64,000 nucleotides of DNA from Embiotoca jacksoni (lineage: Eukaryota; Chordata; Actinopteri; Embiotocidae), in contig JAKOON010000144.1 of assembly GCA_022577435.1 (NCBI GenBank), positions 1-64,000 of the forward strand. Direction: 5' to 3'. Below the pieces are notes generated by a model. It did not search any database, was not told the DNA's origin, and was given only the letters and a program-made list of their open reading frames with translations. Positions within the stretch are counted from its first letter, which is position 1, and each line of letters opens with the position of its first letter. Made by a program: the position numbers and the translations under genes. Below are positions 61,701 through 64,000 of the stretch, in pieces.

Positions 61701-63766
61701 GCAGAGTGATGGTGTGGATGCTGCACAGCTTAAGTTCAGCAGAGTCCCTCTGACAGACGACGTGACCTAACACGTCTAACTTCTGATGCGCCTCGAAGCT
61801 CCCATGCTGCCGGGCGTTGAAACACAAAATCACATCCTGGGGGAAGACGATAAAGAAGAAGAAGAAAGTGAATTACTCTGCTTGGGTTTTGTAAGTAAAT
61901 AAGTGAATCTATATTGCGATTCTCACCTGACACTGCCCGGGGCCGACGGTGCCGGCGGCGGGCTCGGCGGCGAAGTGGGGCACTCGGCGGAAACGGAAGC
62001 TGACGGGAAGCTGGGCGCAGAGGTTCTGGAGAACGCACAGGAGATCGACGCGCTGGCCCGTCGCACAGCTGAGGAAGTCGAATCGGCGAGATGGACTGAG
62101 CGCCAAGGAGACGGGCAGCCCGGAGCCCGTCGCCGCCAGCTCCACGCCGCCGCGGCCTGAAGACGCAGAGAGAAACGTCAGATTATCAGCGTTGTATCGA
62201 CCACGCTGCTGGCTCAAAACAATGCTTTTTAGTACTGTGTTCTCTGAGGCTGTAAATGTTCGTGCGGCGTGCTGTGAGTACCGTTCTGGTGAGTGAAGCC
62301 GTGTTTGCTCCCCACGGACTCAAACAGCAGGAAAAGGCAGTAGTCCTGCCGCCCGGCCGGGGAGTTGCGCTTCTTCTCTCCGGTCACACTGGAAGACACG
62401 AGACCACGTCCGGGCATGTCTCAATACTATCTCAAATGTGCACTTTTCACCAGCATATCACTCCTCGTTAGTATAGTGGTCAGTATCCCCGCCTGTCACG
62501 CGGGAGACCGGGGTTCAATTCCCCGACGGGGAGGAAATATTTTTTTCTTTGCTTTTTCCCACTCAAGCTATTGAATTCCTCTTTATAATACTTTTATACA
62601 ACATTTTTATAGTAAAACAATGTTATATAACACTACTACCTTGGTATTTTCTACATTACATGTATGGTATTATCAATGTTGAGACTCCTTGGTGCCTTAT
62701 ACTCTTTGAAATGAAACCCTAAAGTGTGCTTTCATTGTTTTTCCACATTAAAACGCTGACATACCTCCTGCAGACGGGGCTGAAGCGTACCGTGAGAGTG
62801 GTTTTGTCATAGGGACCCAGTCGACCCTGTTTAGGCACACACACTAAGACCTGAGAGACGTCCTGGGTGGCCGGGCTGCACATCTGCATTCTCGCCACCA
62901 GGGCGGCGTCTGTGCTCCTCTGGAGGTCTGTTCCCTGCAAAGCCATCAACAGTCAGTGCCTTGTTGTTGTCTTTTTTAGATCTCGGTCAGATGGGCAGCT
63001 ACATCCTTTCTAAGGGACTCACTCACCACCTCGGTCCCGGCGGCCGTGTCCTGGAGCAGGCAGACCCAGTCGCACTGCCGGGGTGAGTTGTTTCTCAGAA
63101 CCACGTTCTTCACACACGATGTCCTGAAGTAGATGGGTCCAAACCGCAGGCAGGACAGCGGAGTTCCCTGTGAAAATGACACGAAAAATTTGTTGGTTTT
63201 TTTAAGACACAGGAACGTCTACATGAGCACTGTTAAATATCGCATATGGTGTATTATGACTGGGTTTGCTTTTGGAGATCTACCTGCGGGTCAAAGAGCT
63301 CAAGGCGCTCGTCCACCACCTTGGCTCTGATTCTGAAAACGATACTAGAACTGTTCTGGACCTTCACCCTGAAACAGACGAAGAAGGAAGTACAGAATTG
63401 CTACTCGAAACCTGTAAACAACCAAATTAAAACTATTAATTTTCCAGAGTGAGTTGTACATTTTACAGGGAGAAAATTCCCCAGTGTGTGATGATGCAGT
63501 TCTAATATTTTCTTCCTGACATTAAATCTGCCTTCCAGAAAATATCTGACTTTACATTTAGTGTTTACTCCCCTTCAATATTCGTTCACAGTTCTCGTGA
63601 CTTTAAAGGTTTGACGTACATGACCTTCTCATCAAGGAGCCTGGGTCTGTCTGTGCGCAGTTCCACTTTCAGCCACTGGGTGGTGCCAGCTGCGACGACT
63701 CCACTGGAGGGTGAGAGGCTGACTGAGGCGTCTCCTCTGTACTGCACTTGGAACATCCCTTCAATG

Positions 63767-63797
<31 letters not shown>

Positions 63798-63987
63798 GTG
63801 CATATGCATTGTCATAGACTGTATGTTTTAGATAAATTATCACCCACCCCAAAAAAGACTGCTTGATTTACCTGCCACTGATCCTTTATTGATGACAGGA
63901 TGACGTTTGCTGATCACCTCGCTGCTGGCCATGACACAGCCGAAGTCGAGCACGGAGTCCGTGACGAGGGAACAAGCCCTGGGAAAC
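28415..63987 (-). CDS. cfap47: Cilia- and flagella-associated protein 47, 3' part (65 coding exons; 5' end beyond right edge)
   Basis: CFAP47 (human CXorf22/30/59 region) is a very large axonemal protein needed for sperm flagellum structure. It is built of repeated ASPM-SPD2-Hydin (ASH)/MSP-like beta-sandwich domains with one calponin-homology (CH) domain. I traced 65 exons, numbered w1-w65 from the right edge. Together they are 8,883 nt, about 2,960 codons, against about 3,190 residues for the human protein, so only the N-terminal part is missing. Exon limits are given in the segment entries below. Every junction has GT-AG signals and matching phase except at w20 and w39, each of which has one surplus base. 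The terminal exon ends at TAA 28415-28417. Most introns are 75-1,400 nt; the longest (2.5 kb, w50-w51) holds a tandem duplication. Recognition rests on the CH domain, the DNPRN-like and RFxP motifs of ASH repeats, and the match to the human order of motifs as I remember it. tmem47 next door agrees with human Xp21. Confidence 0.95.
29500..29840. repeat. Possible short inverted-repeat element in the cfap47 w63-w64 intron
   Basis: The left part has repeated AGTTCCTGAATTTAGTTCCT and GGAACAGGAACTATTT. The right end reads TGGTTCCTGGAACTATTTGG. GGAACT/AGTTCC motifs face each other about 300 bp apart around a unique GC-rich core, as in a MITE-like or palindromic element. The boundaries are approximate. 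Confidence 0.45.
30050..30066. repeat. (CA)n at the cfap47 w63 acceptor
   Basis: Short CA array; (UG)n in the transcript, just upstream of the acceptor of exon 30044-29883. Confidence 0.9.
30067..31345 (-). other. cfap47: Interior of the cfap47 w62-w63 intron
   Basis: AT-rich, with a (TG)n array at 31207-31234. Nothing else recognisable. Confidence 0.6.
31346..31404. repeat. (TG)n array at the cfap47 w62 donor
   Basis: About 58 bases of TG. It is (CA)n in the transcript and starts three bases after the splice donor of exon 31597-31408. Confidence 0.97.
31408..35679 (-). CDS. cfap47: cfap47 exons w54-w62
   Basis: Exons: 35679-35504, 35283-35176, 34936-34825, 34474-34370, 34150-33994, 33911-33849, 33390-33243, 32340-32156 and 31597-31408. 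Key motifs: w54 VAIEIPVNNPRGEPLTLDIQ and YEATFSPVRVGKTTG; w55 FQSDLVGEFWYQLELYALPP; w56 LTVPLVNSTAEPLEVTVTNS and NPRNYTLEMD; w57 SSQLGVRFRPSAIGEGNHEA; w58 ASVAVAFTNPTELAAALSVT; w60 RATLHVPVVFAPKSAGLRRA; w61 ICWVYPLRGNPLEAP; w62 MDDFLCEVQSVGEAAERSEV. Several of these introns are bounded by CA/TG arrays. Confidence 0.93.
31675..31780 (+). repeat. Dispersed repeat family D, 3' part
   Basis: Carries GATTATTTTCAGACGGACCG, CCAGAAAACGAATAAGAAG and GAGCCGACCTCTAGTGGCGC within the cfap47 w61-w62 intron. Confidence 0.7.
32740..33125 (+). repeat. Dispersed repeat family D, longest copy
   Basis: In order: CAGGACGTGACCATATTTGG; ATCTGATTGG; ACGTCCCCGCCCACCGATAG; GCACCACCGGCCTGTCAATC; ATTAATGACGGATTATTTTG; AACGAATAAGAAGGAGCGAC; GGGAGTCTACGG; GCGACCTCTAGTGGCCCTCG. 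It lies in the cfap47 w60-w61 intron. No coding capacity. Other copies occur at 14665, 19182, 20325, 22535, 25765, 26700, 31675, 43438, 45583 and 48165. Confidence 0.8.
34481..34525. repeat. (CA)n at the cfap47 w57 acceptor
   Basis: About 44 bases of CA; (UG)n in the transcript, immediately upstream of the acceptor of exon 34474-34370. Confidence 0.97.
34798..34818. repeat. (TG)n at the cfap47 w56 donor
   Basis: Short TG array; (CA)n in the transcript, a few bases after the donor of exon 34936-34825. It is the partner of 34481-34525 at the other end of the same intron. Confidence 0.95.
34951..34986. repeat. (CA)n at the cfap47 w56 acceptor
   Basis: (UG)n in the transcript, about 15 bases upstream of the acceptor of exon 34936-34825. 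Confidence 0.97.
35107..35168. repeat. (TG)n at the cfap47 w55 donor
   Basis: About 60 bases of TG; (CA)n in the transcript, eight bases after the donor of exon 35283-35176. With 34951-34986 it occupies roughly 40% of a 239-nt intron. Confidence 0.97.
35971..36025 (+). pseudogene. tRNA-Gly-derived remnant
   Basis: CTGCCGCGC, GTGTTCGATTCCGGGCCAAC and the terminal GCA match the anticodon-to-3' half of tRNA-Gly(GCC). The 5' acceptor and D arm are missing. The 3' flank AAAGCACTTTTTT is shared with the inverted remnant at 38940-38994, so both derive from one amplified source. It lies in the cfap47 w53-w54 intron. Confidence 0.75.
36759..41861 (-). CDS. cfap47: cfap47 exons w47-w53
   Basis: Exons: 41861-41734, 41626-41558, 41047-40904, 39976-39803, 37257-37146, 37006-36953 and 36856-36759. 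Key motifs: w47 FQFQAHSAGHFACQVVLRSW; w48 GGSFHLDFTSPARRPVTQHL; w49 YNETHLAWKMRADICAEGF and DYPLTFHPAAQ; w50 KLSLRNESDGTEHVFTLRGV and VPNYSQDTHTLT; w51 SSLEIQPGRSAPYALSVSPW; w53 RYEVHFSLELICEPAAPVEV. The w48 right limit is uncertain by 3 nt because two AG acceptors overlap. A degenerate duplicate of w50 lies downstream at 38432-38572. Confidence 0.92.
37495..37870. repeat. Minisatellite, 40-bp unit
   Basis: About eight to nine copies of a unit CTTTTGACCTTCATCGACCT plus TCTAGCCTTCTTTCATACGT, diverging at both ends. It lies in the cfap47 w50-w51 intron. Confidence 0.95.
37915..38222. repeat. Tandem repeat with GGTCA/TGACCT cores
   Basis: Two to three diverged units with CACTGTGACCTCAC, GATATCTCAGGAAC and TTCAAATTTGGCACAA. 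It is the same consensus as 16958-17480. Confidence 0.8.
38432..38572 (-). pseudogene. cfap47: Degenerate duplicate of cfap47 exon w50
   Basis: Matches exon 39976-39803 except for a 27-bp deletion (removes the GRTTHTQLD codons), a 2-bp insertion and an 8-bp deletion, for a net loss of 33 bp. Both splice dinucleotides are kept: AG before it and GT after it, on the coding strand. Entered in phase 0, it meets TAA at the fourth codon, so inclusion would end the protein. It is probably skipped, but could act as a poison exon. Confidence 0.85.
38840..38910 (+). tRNA. tRNA-Gly (GCC), copy 1
   Basis: 71 nt. The acceptor stem is GCATTGG/CCAATGC with discriminator A. A-box-like TGGTTCAGTGG and B-box GGTTCGATTCC are intact. 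The anticodon loop is CTGCCAC with anticodon GCC, and its stem pairs. A short T run follows (GTTCTTTTT), as a Pol III stop. Identical in its mature part to copy 2 at 40214-40284. It lies in a cfap47 intron on the opposite strand. Confidence 0.97.
38940..38994 (-). pseudogene. Inverted tRNA-Gly-derived remnant
   Basis: Reverse complement reads GCCTGCCGCGC, then GTGTTCGATTCCGGGCCAAT and GC: the anticodon-to-3' part of tRNA-Gly with several changes and no complete 5' arm. It faces the intact tRNA only 29 bp away, so the two 3' halves form an imperfect palindrome. Confidence 0.8.
38996..39694. other. Spacer between duplicated blocks
   Basis: Purine-rich, with GGTCAAAGGTCAAAGG fragments and diverged pieces of the 40-bp minisatellite at 39560-39650. 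TGATAATTATTCCA at about 39448 repeats a motif at about 37483. No exon is supported. Confidence 0.5.
39695..40305. repeat. Segmental duplication, copy 2 (functional exon w50 plus tRNA-Gly)
   Basis: The collinear partner of 38140-38935. It contains the intact cfap47 exon 39976-39803 and the second tRNA-Gly gene. Confidence 0.9.
40214..40284 (+). tRNA. tRNA-Gly (GCC), copy 2
   Basis: 71 nt, same mature sequence as copy 1, with all stems intact, followed by a long T run (about 40293-40303) suited to Pol III termination. It was duplicated with the neighbouring cfap47 exon. Confidence 0.97.
40306..40903 (-). other. cfap47: Part of the cfap47 w49-w50 intron
   Basis: AT-rich with an (AT)n run near 40540-40558. 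Nothing recognisable. Confidence 0.6.
41969..42006. repeat. (TG)n at the cfap47 w46 donor
   Basis: (CA)n in the transcript, about 10 bases after the donor of exon 42152-42017. Confidence 0.96.
42017..46334 (-). CDS. cfap47: cfap47 exons w38-w46, one exon with a surplus base
   Basis: Exons: 46334-46222, 44976-44825, 44754-44666, 44140-44054, 43899-43853, 43231-43095, 42908-42806, 42452-42244 and 42152-42017. Key motifs: w38 AITYQGLVLGEDAHLFSLPG; w39 SVRFRCAFLRPAEAVLLLVS; w40 CYQLRAVQVPLVNTFGKEAT; w41 VVLVESTFNPLDPETKKDG; w43 VRLKPGRADVLSVRYLPFCP; w44 GDMVYLVKATAKLPLPSPLL; w45 basic, ending in TGTLHSSVVRAA; w46 QQFTLPGTVTIPVREDGGAV. w38 uses a GTGTGT donor. w39 carries a frame break; see 44881-44886. 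Confidence 0.9.
42911..42940. repeat. (CA)n at the cfap47 w44 acceptor
   Basis: (UG)n in the transcript, touching the acceptor of exon 42908-42806. Confidence 0.96.
43438..43575 (+). repeat. Dispersed repeat family D, 3' part
   Basis: GGCCTGTCAATCAGACGAGA, TTAATTATGGGATTATTGTC and CCCCTAGTGGCCCTCGGTGG in order, in the w42-w43 intron. Confidence 0.75.
43999..44050. repeat. (TG)n at the cfap47 w41 donor
   Basis: (CA)n in the transcript. The donor GTAACACACA runs into the array. Confidence 0.97.
44881..44886 (-). other. cfap47: Apparent +1 frameshift in cfap47 exon w39 (C6 run)
   Basis: Exon 44976-44825 is 152 nt. It enters in phase 2 and needs to leave in phase 0 for w40, but leaves in phase 1. 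The first half reads CAFLRPAEAVLLLVSASAS. After the run of six C, the sensible frame (ALAVALKAHVSRVVPT) is shifted by one. Five C would make the exon continuous. As for w20, the cause is an assembly error or a real disruption. Confidence 0.75.
45583..45740 (+). repeat. Dispersed repeat family D, 3' part
   Basis: GGCCTGTCAATCAAACAAGA, TTAATTATGGGGTTATTTTC and CTACTGGCCCTTGGTGGCGT. It is the closest relative of 43438-43575, and lies in the w38-w39 intron. Confidence 0.75.
45741..46221 (-). other. cfap47: Part of the cfap47 w38-w39 intron
   Basis: AT-rich, with TTATTA runs at about 45828-45848. No exon seen. Confidence 0.6.
46342..46390. repeat. (CA)n at the cfap47 w38 acceptor
   Basis: (UG)n in the transcript, eight bases upstream of the acceptor of exon 46334-46222. 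The same intron has (CA)n-in-transcript arrays at 46501-46518, 46565-46592 and 46706-46750. Confidence 0.97.
46706..46750. repeat. (TG)n at the cfap47 w37 donor
   Basis: (CA)n in the transcript. The donor GTAACACACA runs into it. Confidence 0.96.
46754..48660 (-). CDS. cfap47: cfap47 exons w34-w37: calponin-homology domain
   Basis: Exons: 48660-48444, 47837-47740, 47517-47401 and 46888-46754, at about codons 1,570-1,757 of the in-window part. w34 has a Gly/Pro-rich lead, then NVYSSWELRLLSWLNRHYEA, the first CH helix. w35 has ARWIVNFDLDLTDGLVLAAL followed by LSAYCPFL, the CH core with its conserved DGL motif. w36 has SHFRRMYAAVSSLEQILHNN and ALNVLHLNVDM. w37 has DLSDPNPVQMLTQCVHLYER, the closing CH helix, then LPTHTVTLSGSLHGTFSKQ, the start of the next beta domain. 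CH domains usually bind actin or microtubules. In CFAP47 the partner is not established to my knowledge. Confidence 0.95.
46895..46943. repeat. (CA)n at the cfap47 w37 acceptor
   Basis: (UG)n in the transcript, immediately upstream of the acceptor of exon 46888-46754. Confidence 0.97.
46944..47400 (-). other. cfap47: Part of the cfap47 w36-w37 intron
   Basis: Contains a possible retroposon tail near 47170-47255 (ACAAATAAAGTGTATTC). No exon seen. Confidence 0.5.
47696..47735. repeat. (CA)n at the cfap47 w35 donor
   Basis: (UG)n in the transcript after the donor GTTAGTGTGT of exon 47837-47740. This is the opposite repeat sense to most donors here. Confidence 0.97.
47838..48443 (-). other. cfap47: cfap47 w34-w35 intron
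   Basis: AT-rich. Contains a family D fragment at about 48165-48235 (GGAAGTGACCATATATGGAC). No exon seen. Confidence 0.6.
48661..49493 (-). other. cfap47: cfap47 w33-w34 intron
   Basis: Holds a (CA)n array at 48722-48769, which is (UG)n in the transcript about 60 bases before the acceptor, plus T-rich runs. Open frames at 49080-49455 show no conserved features. Confidence 0.6.
49494..53255 (-). CDS. cfap47: cfap47 exons w25-w33: region before the CH domain
   Basis: Exons: 53255-53135, 52682-52582, 52035-51935, 51857-51741, 50986-50767, 50655-50584, 50054-49917, 49811-49730 and 49601-49494. Key motifs: w25 TKVQPVSVTFPDGNAIP; w26 LPCSVSFRSSVPLSVCTTVT; w27 KLCAVADNCLLTAWPYVAAH; w28 VEAILQRYHTPSP plus a Ser-rich stretch; w29 LLAAERWFSLFGWSGGPHPV; w31 SVSDMLRHLTGGQIPGIPRC and VDQLLRQHGAILAFLR; w32 CHIRPEYLLDAPEFKHWCS; w33 YESLSKRCWTDVLLQTYK. 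The w28 donor (GTCAGA) is weak. The w28-w29 intron carries a long inverted repeat. Confidence 0.9.
50110..50470. repeat. Tandem duplication, about 190-bp unit, two copies
   Basis: CTGTTTTACTTGTAAAGTCT, CTCC(G/A)(G/A)AGCT and TTACGTTCAG(T/C)AACTGCTAT recur in order at about 50118-50298 and 50310-50468, in the cfap47 w30-w31 intron. Confidence 0.9.
51100..51735. repeat. Compound direct and inverted repeat in the cfap47 w28-w29 intron
   Basis: A unit with ACCGTATTGGGTTTTTATTA, GAGCAAAGATACGACTT and GAGGGAATACATTT occurs as direct copies at about 51115-51306 and 51349-51498, and its last part again at 51624-51735 beside the w28 donor. Arms 51305-51424 and 51497-51622 are inverted copies separated by 72 bp. 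Confidence 0.9.
53580..54220. repeat. Interspersed element in the cfap47 w24-w25 intron
   Basis: Begins near TTTTTCCAGGACCCAAATGC, followed by CAGTCTTTATTGTCC. It continues GC-rich with GACGGAGAGCTGACGGAG tandem units at 53900-53970, and ends near AACTGGACTCCTGACAC. The terminal motifs resemble a teleost non-autonomous DNA element that I know as very common. The class is not certain, and no transposase is present. Confidence 0.55.
54317..54358. repeat. (TG)n at the cfap47 w24 donor
   Basis: (CA)n in the transcript. The donor GTTGGTACACACAC runs into it. Confidence 0.97.
54365..56111 (-). CDS. cfap47: cfap47 exons w19-w24: ASH domains, one exon with a surplus base
   Basis: Exons: 56111-55964, 55843-55778, 55666-55495, 55408-55332, 55169-54980 and 54584-54365. 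w19 has RAIPFALTNRTPVAARVTFD. w20 has VVEVKGRQTVNCSLVFSP. w21 has CGYDFDLPMTLNGVRWT. w22 has MSPCSLRFHVEPQSDTLTK. w23 has CHVAGRRVRWWFGLG. w24 has VAELSLPLYLGG, a run of seven Glu, and VPLESNAVTTLTLVAAGYPR. w20 ends in phase 1 while w21 must start in phase 0; see the separate entry on the C run at 55784-55789. Confidence 0.9.
55784..55789 (-). other. cfap47: Apparent +1 frameshift in cfap47 exon w20 (C6 run)
   Basis: The coding strand reads TTCTCCCCCCACGGAG before the donor, leaving phase 1. Exon w21 reads sensibly only from phase 0 (CGYDFDLPMTL), and its own end phase matches w22. With five C instead of six, the exon would end in phase 0 with an FSPTE motif, which is usual at this point of ASH domains. 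Either an assembly or homopolymer error, or a true disruption. Confidence 0.75.
55859..55892. repeat. (CA)n at the cfap47 w20 acceptor
   Basis: (UG)n in the transcript, about 15 bases upstream of the acceptor of exon 55843-55778. Confidence 0.95.
56112..57211 (-). other. cfap47: cfap47 w18-w19 intron
   Basis: 1.1 kb with a short (CA)n at 56569-56585 and a G run near 56769-56790. Frames here do not fit between the flanking phases and lack ASH motifs. No exon supported. Confidence 0.6.
57212..59028 (-). CDS. cfap47: cfap47 exons w13-w18: ASH domains
   Basis: Exons: 59028-58812, 58686-58442, 58321-58191, 57719-57597, 57510-57379 and 57289-57212. Key motifs: w13 LVDFGSVCAQSASVRRLELT and PLTFQSSKMGPFYR; w14 VSYSVNKQHPGQIVVQARVI and SSVTLRNRRNHAAEFMW; w15 EGDFDLYVHNGNTQRLHCVA; w16 LAEKRLLFGSVPLNMPSVRT; w17 ATLEIRFDPDAVFKFDTAVE; w18 VALRNTRSVELRVSGSVEPP. 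The w16 donor (GTGCGC) runs straight into a CA array in the transcript sense. Confidence 0.93.
57555..57592. repeat. (TG)n at the cfap47 w16 donor
   Basis: (CA)n in the transcript, filling nearly half of the 86-nt w16-w17 intron. Confidence 0.97.
59029..59668 (-). other. cfap47: cfap47 w12-w13 intron
   Basis: Contains CT-rich DNA at 59098-59132, the repeat-like motif CAGCTCAAAGTGCTTTACAG near 59200, and a G run at about 59314-59330. No exon seen. Confidence 0.6.
59669..61039 (-). CDS. cfap47: cfap47 exons w9-w12: charged linker region
   Basis: Exons: 61039-60823, 60521-60369, 60071-59876 and 59765-59669. This part is charged rather than beta-sandwich-like. w9 contains an Arg/Glu-rich stretch (LHEHRREGGPSAEAEELLAF). 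w10 has IFTGVPRYNYVDTRYAFTEE followed by an E/R/Q-rich helix with IYADYIKQLRR. w11 is acidic at its start (EEEEGEDDDVDIG). The w11 donor is uncertain: GTCTAA left of 59876, or GTGGTG left of 59891. Both keep phase. Confidence 0.88.
61644..63987 (-). CDS. cfap47: cfap47 exons w1-w8: N-proximal ASH domains
   Basis: Exons: 63987-63872, 63758-63620, 63368-63284, 63167-63027, 62934-62765, 62388-62282, 62156-61927 and 61836-61644. Typical ASH features are visible. w1 has VLDFGCVMASSEVISKRHPV. w2 has SLSPSSGVVAAGTTQWLKVE. w4 has GPIYFRTSCVKNVVLRNNSP. w5 has GPYDKTTLTVRFSPVC. w7 has LCVLQNLCAQLPVSFRFRRV. w8 has ILCFNARQHGSFEAHQKLDV. The first base of w1 completes a codon started in an exon to the right of the window. 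A tRNA-Asp gene sits in the w5-w6 intron on the other strand. Confidence 0.93.
62462..62533 (+). tRNA. tRNA-Asp (GTC)
   Basis: 72 nt. The acceptor stem TCCTCGT/ACGGGGA pairs, with discriminator G. The A-box TAGTATAGTGG and B-box GGTTCAATTCC are intact. The anticodon loop is CTGTCAC with anticodon GTC, in a CCCGC/GCGGG stem. A T run follows at about 62542-62547. It is nested in the cfap47 w5-w6 intron on the opposite strand. Confidence 0.97.
63767..63796. repeat. (CA)n at the cfap47 w2 acceptor
   Basis: (UG)n in the transcript, about nine bases upstream of the acceptor of exon 63758-63620. Confidence 0.96.
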
Positions 63988-64000
63988 CTAGAGCAGAAGA

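Noticed and set aside
1..64000. CRISPR arrays, operons, ribosome binding sites, rRNA, phage or integrated viral genes
   Set aside because: Tandem arrays here are microsatellites and minisatellites without spacers, genes are intron-split and vertebrate, and no polymerase, integrase, transposase or capsid motif was seen.

Overview
The window looks like nuclear DNA of a ray-finned fish, probably a teleost. The supported genes are vertebrate genes split by short introns with ordinary GT-AG splice sites. tmem47 and cfap47 are neighbours here, as they are on human Xp21 (known synteny). CA/TG microsatellites are very dense and several repeats resemble common teleost elements. No bacterial or viral coding region was seen. 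All supported protein-coding exons lie on the minus strand. All intact tRNA genes lie on the plus strand.

Layout. 1-2.7 kb: a probable first coding exon (1778-1859) of an unrecognised gene running off the left edge, with a GC-rich upstream region. 2.7-9.5 kb: intergenic sequence and the probable tmem47 3' UTR. 9.57-19.71 kb: complete tmem47 in three coding exons, with large introns full of satellites, a 1-kb purine tract and AGGTCA-rich repeats. 19.7-22.8 kb: intergenic, repeat-rich. 22.81-25.45 kb: a four-exon gene for a small secreted C-type-lectin-domain protein. 25.5-28.4 kb: intergenic. 28.4-64.0 kb: the 3' 65 coding exons of cfap47 (about 2,960 codons, including the CH domain and stop codon). 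The 5' end of cfap47 lies beyond the right edge.

The cfap47 exon chain was built by hand from splice signals and reading phase. Total exon length is 8,883 nt, and all phases agree except at two exons (55778-55843 and 44825-44976). Each of those carries one base too many, each in a run of six C on the coding strand. These are either assembly errors or real frameshifts. cfap47 introns also hold a tRNA-Asp, two tRNA-Gly genes, tRNA-Gly-derived remnants, a duplicated copy of one cfap47 exon with an in-frame stop, and a 120-bp-arm inverted repeat.

The most interesting structural signal is the placement of dinucleotide repeats. In the transcript sense, (CA)n tends to lie just after 5' splice sites and (UG)n just before 3' splice sites. 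Four cfap47 introns have both, so their ends could pair. The three protein genes share no obvious pathway: tmem47 is a claudin-family junction protein, cfap47 a ciliary/flagellar axoneme protein, and the lectin's role is unknown.
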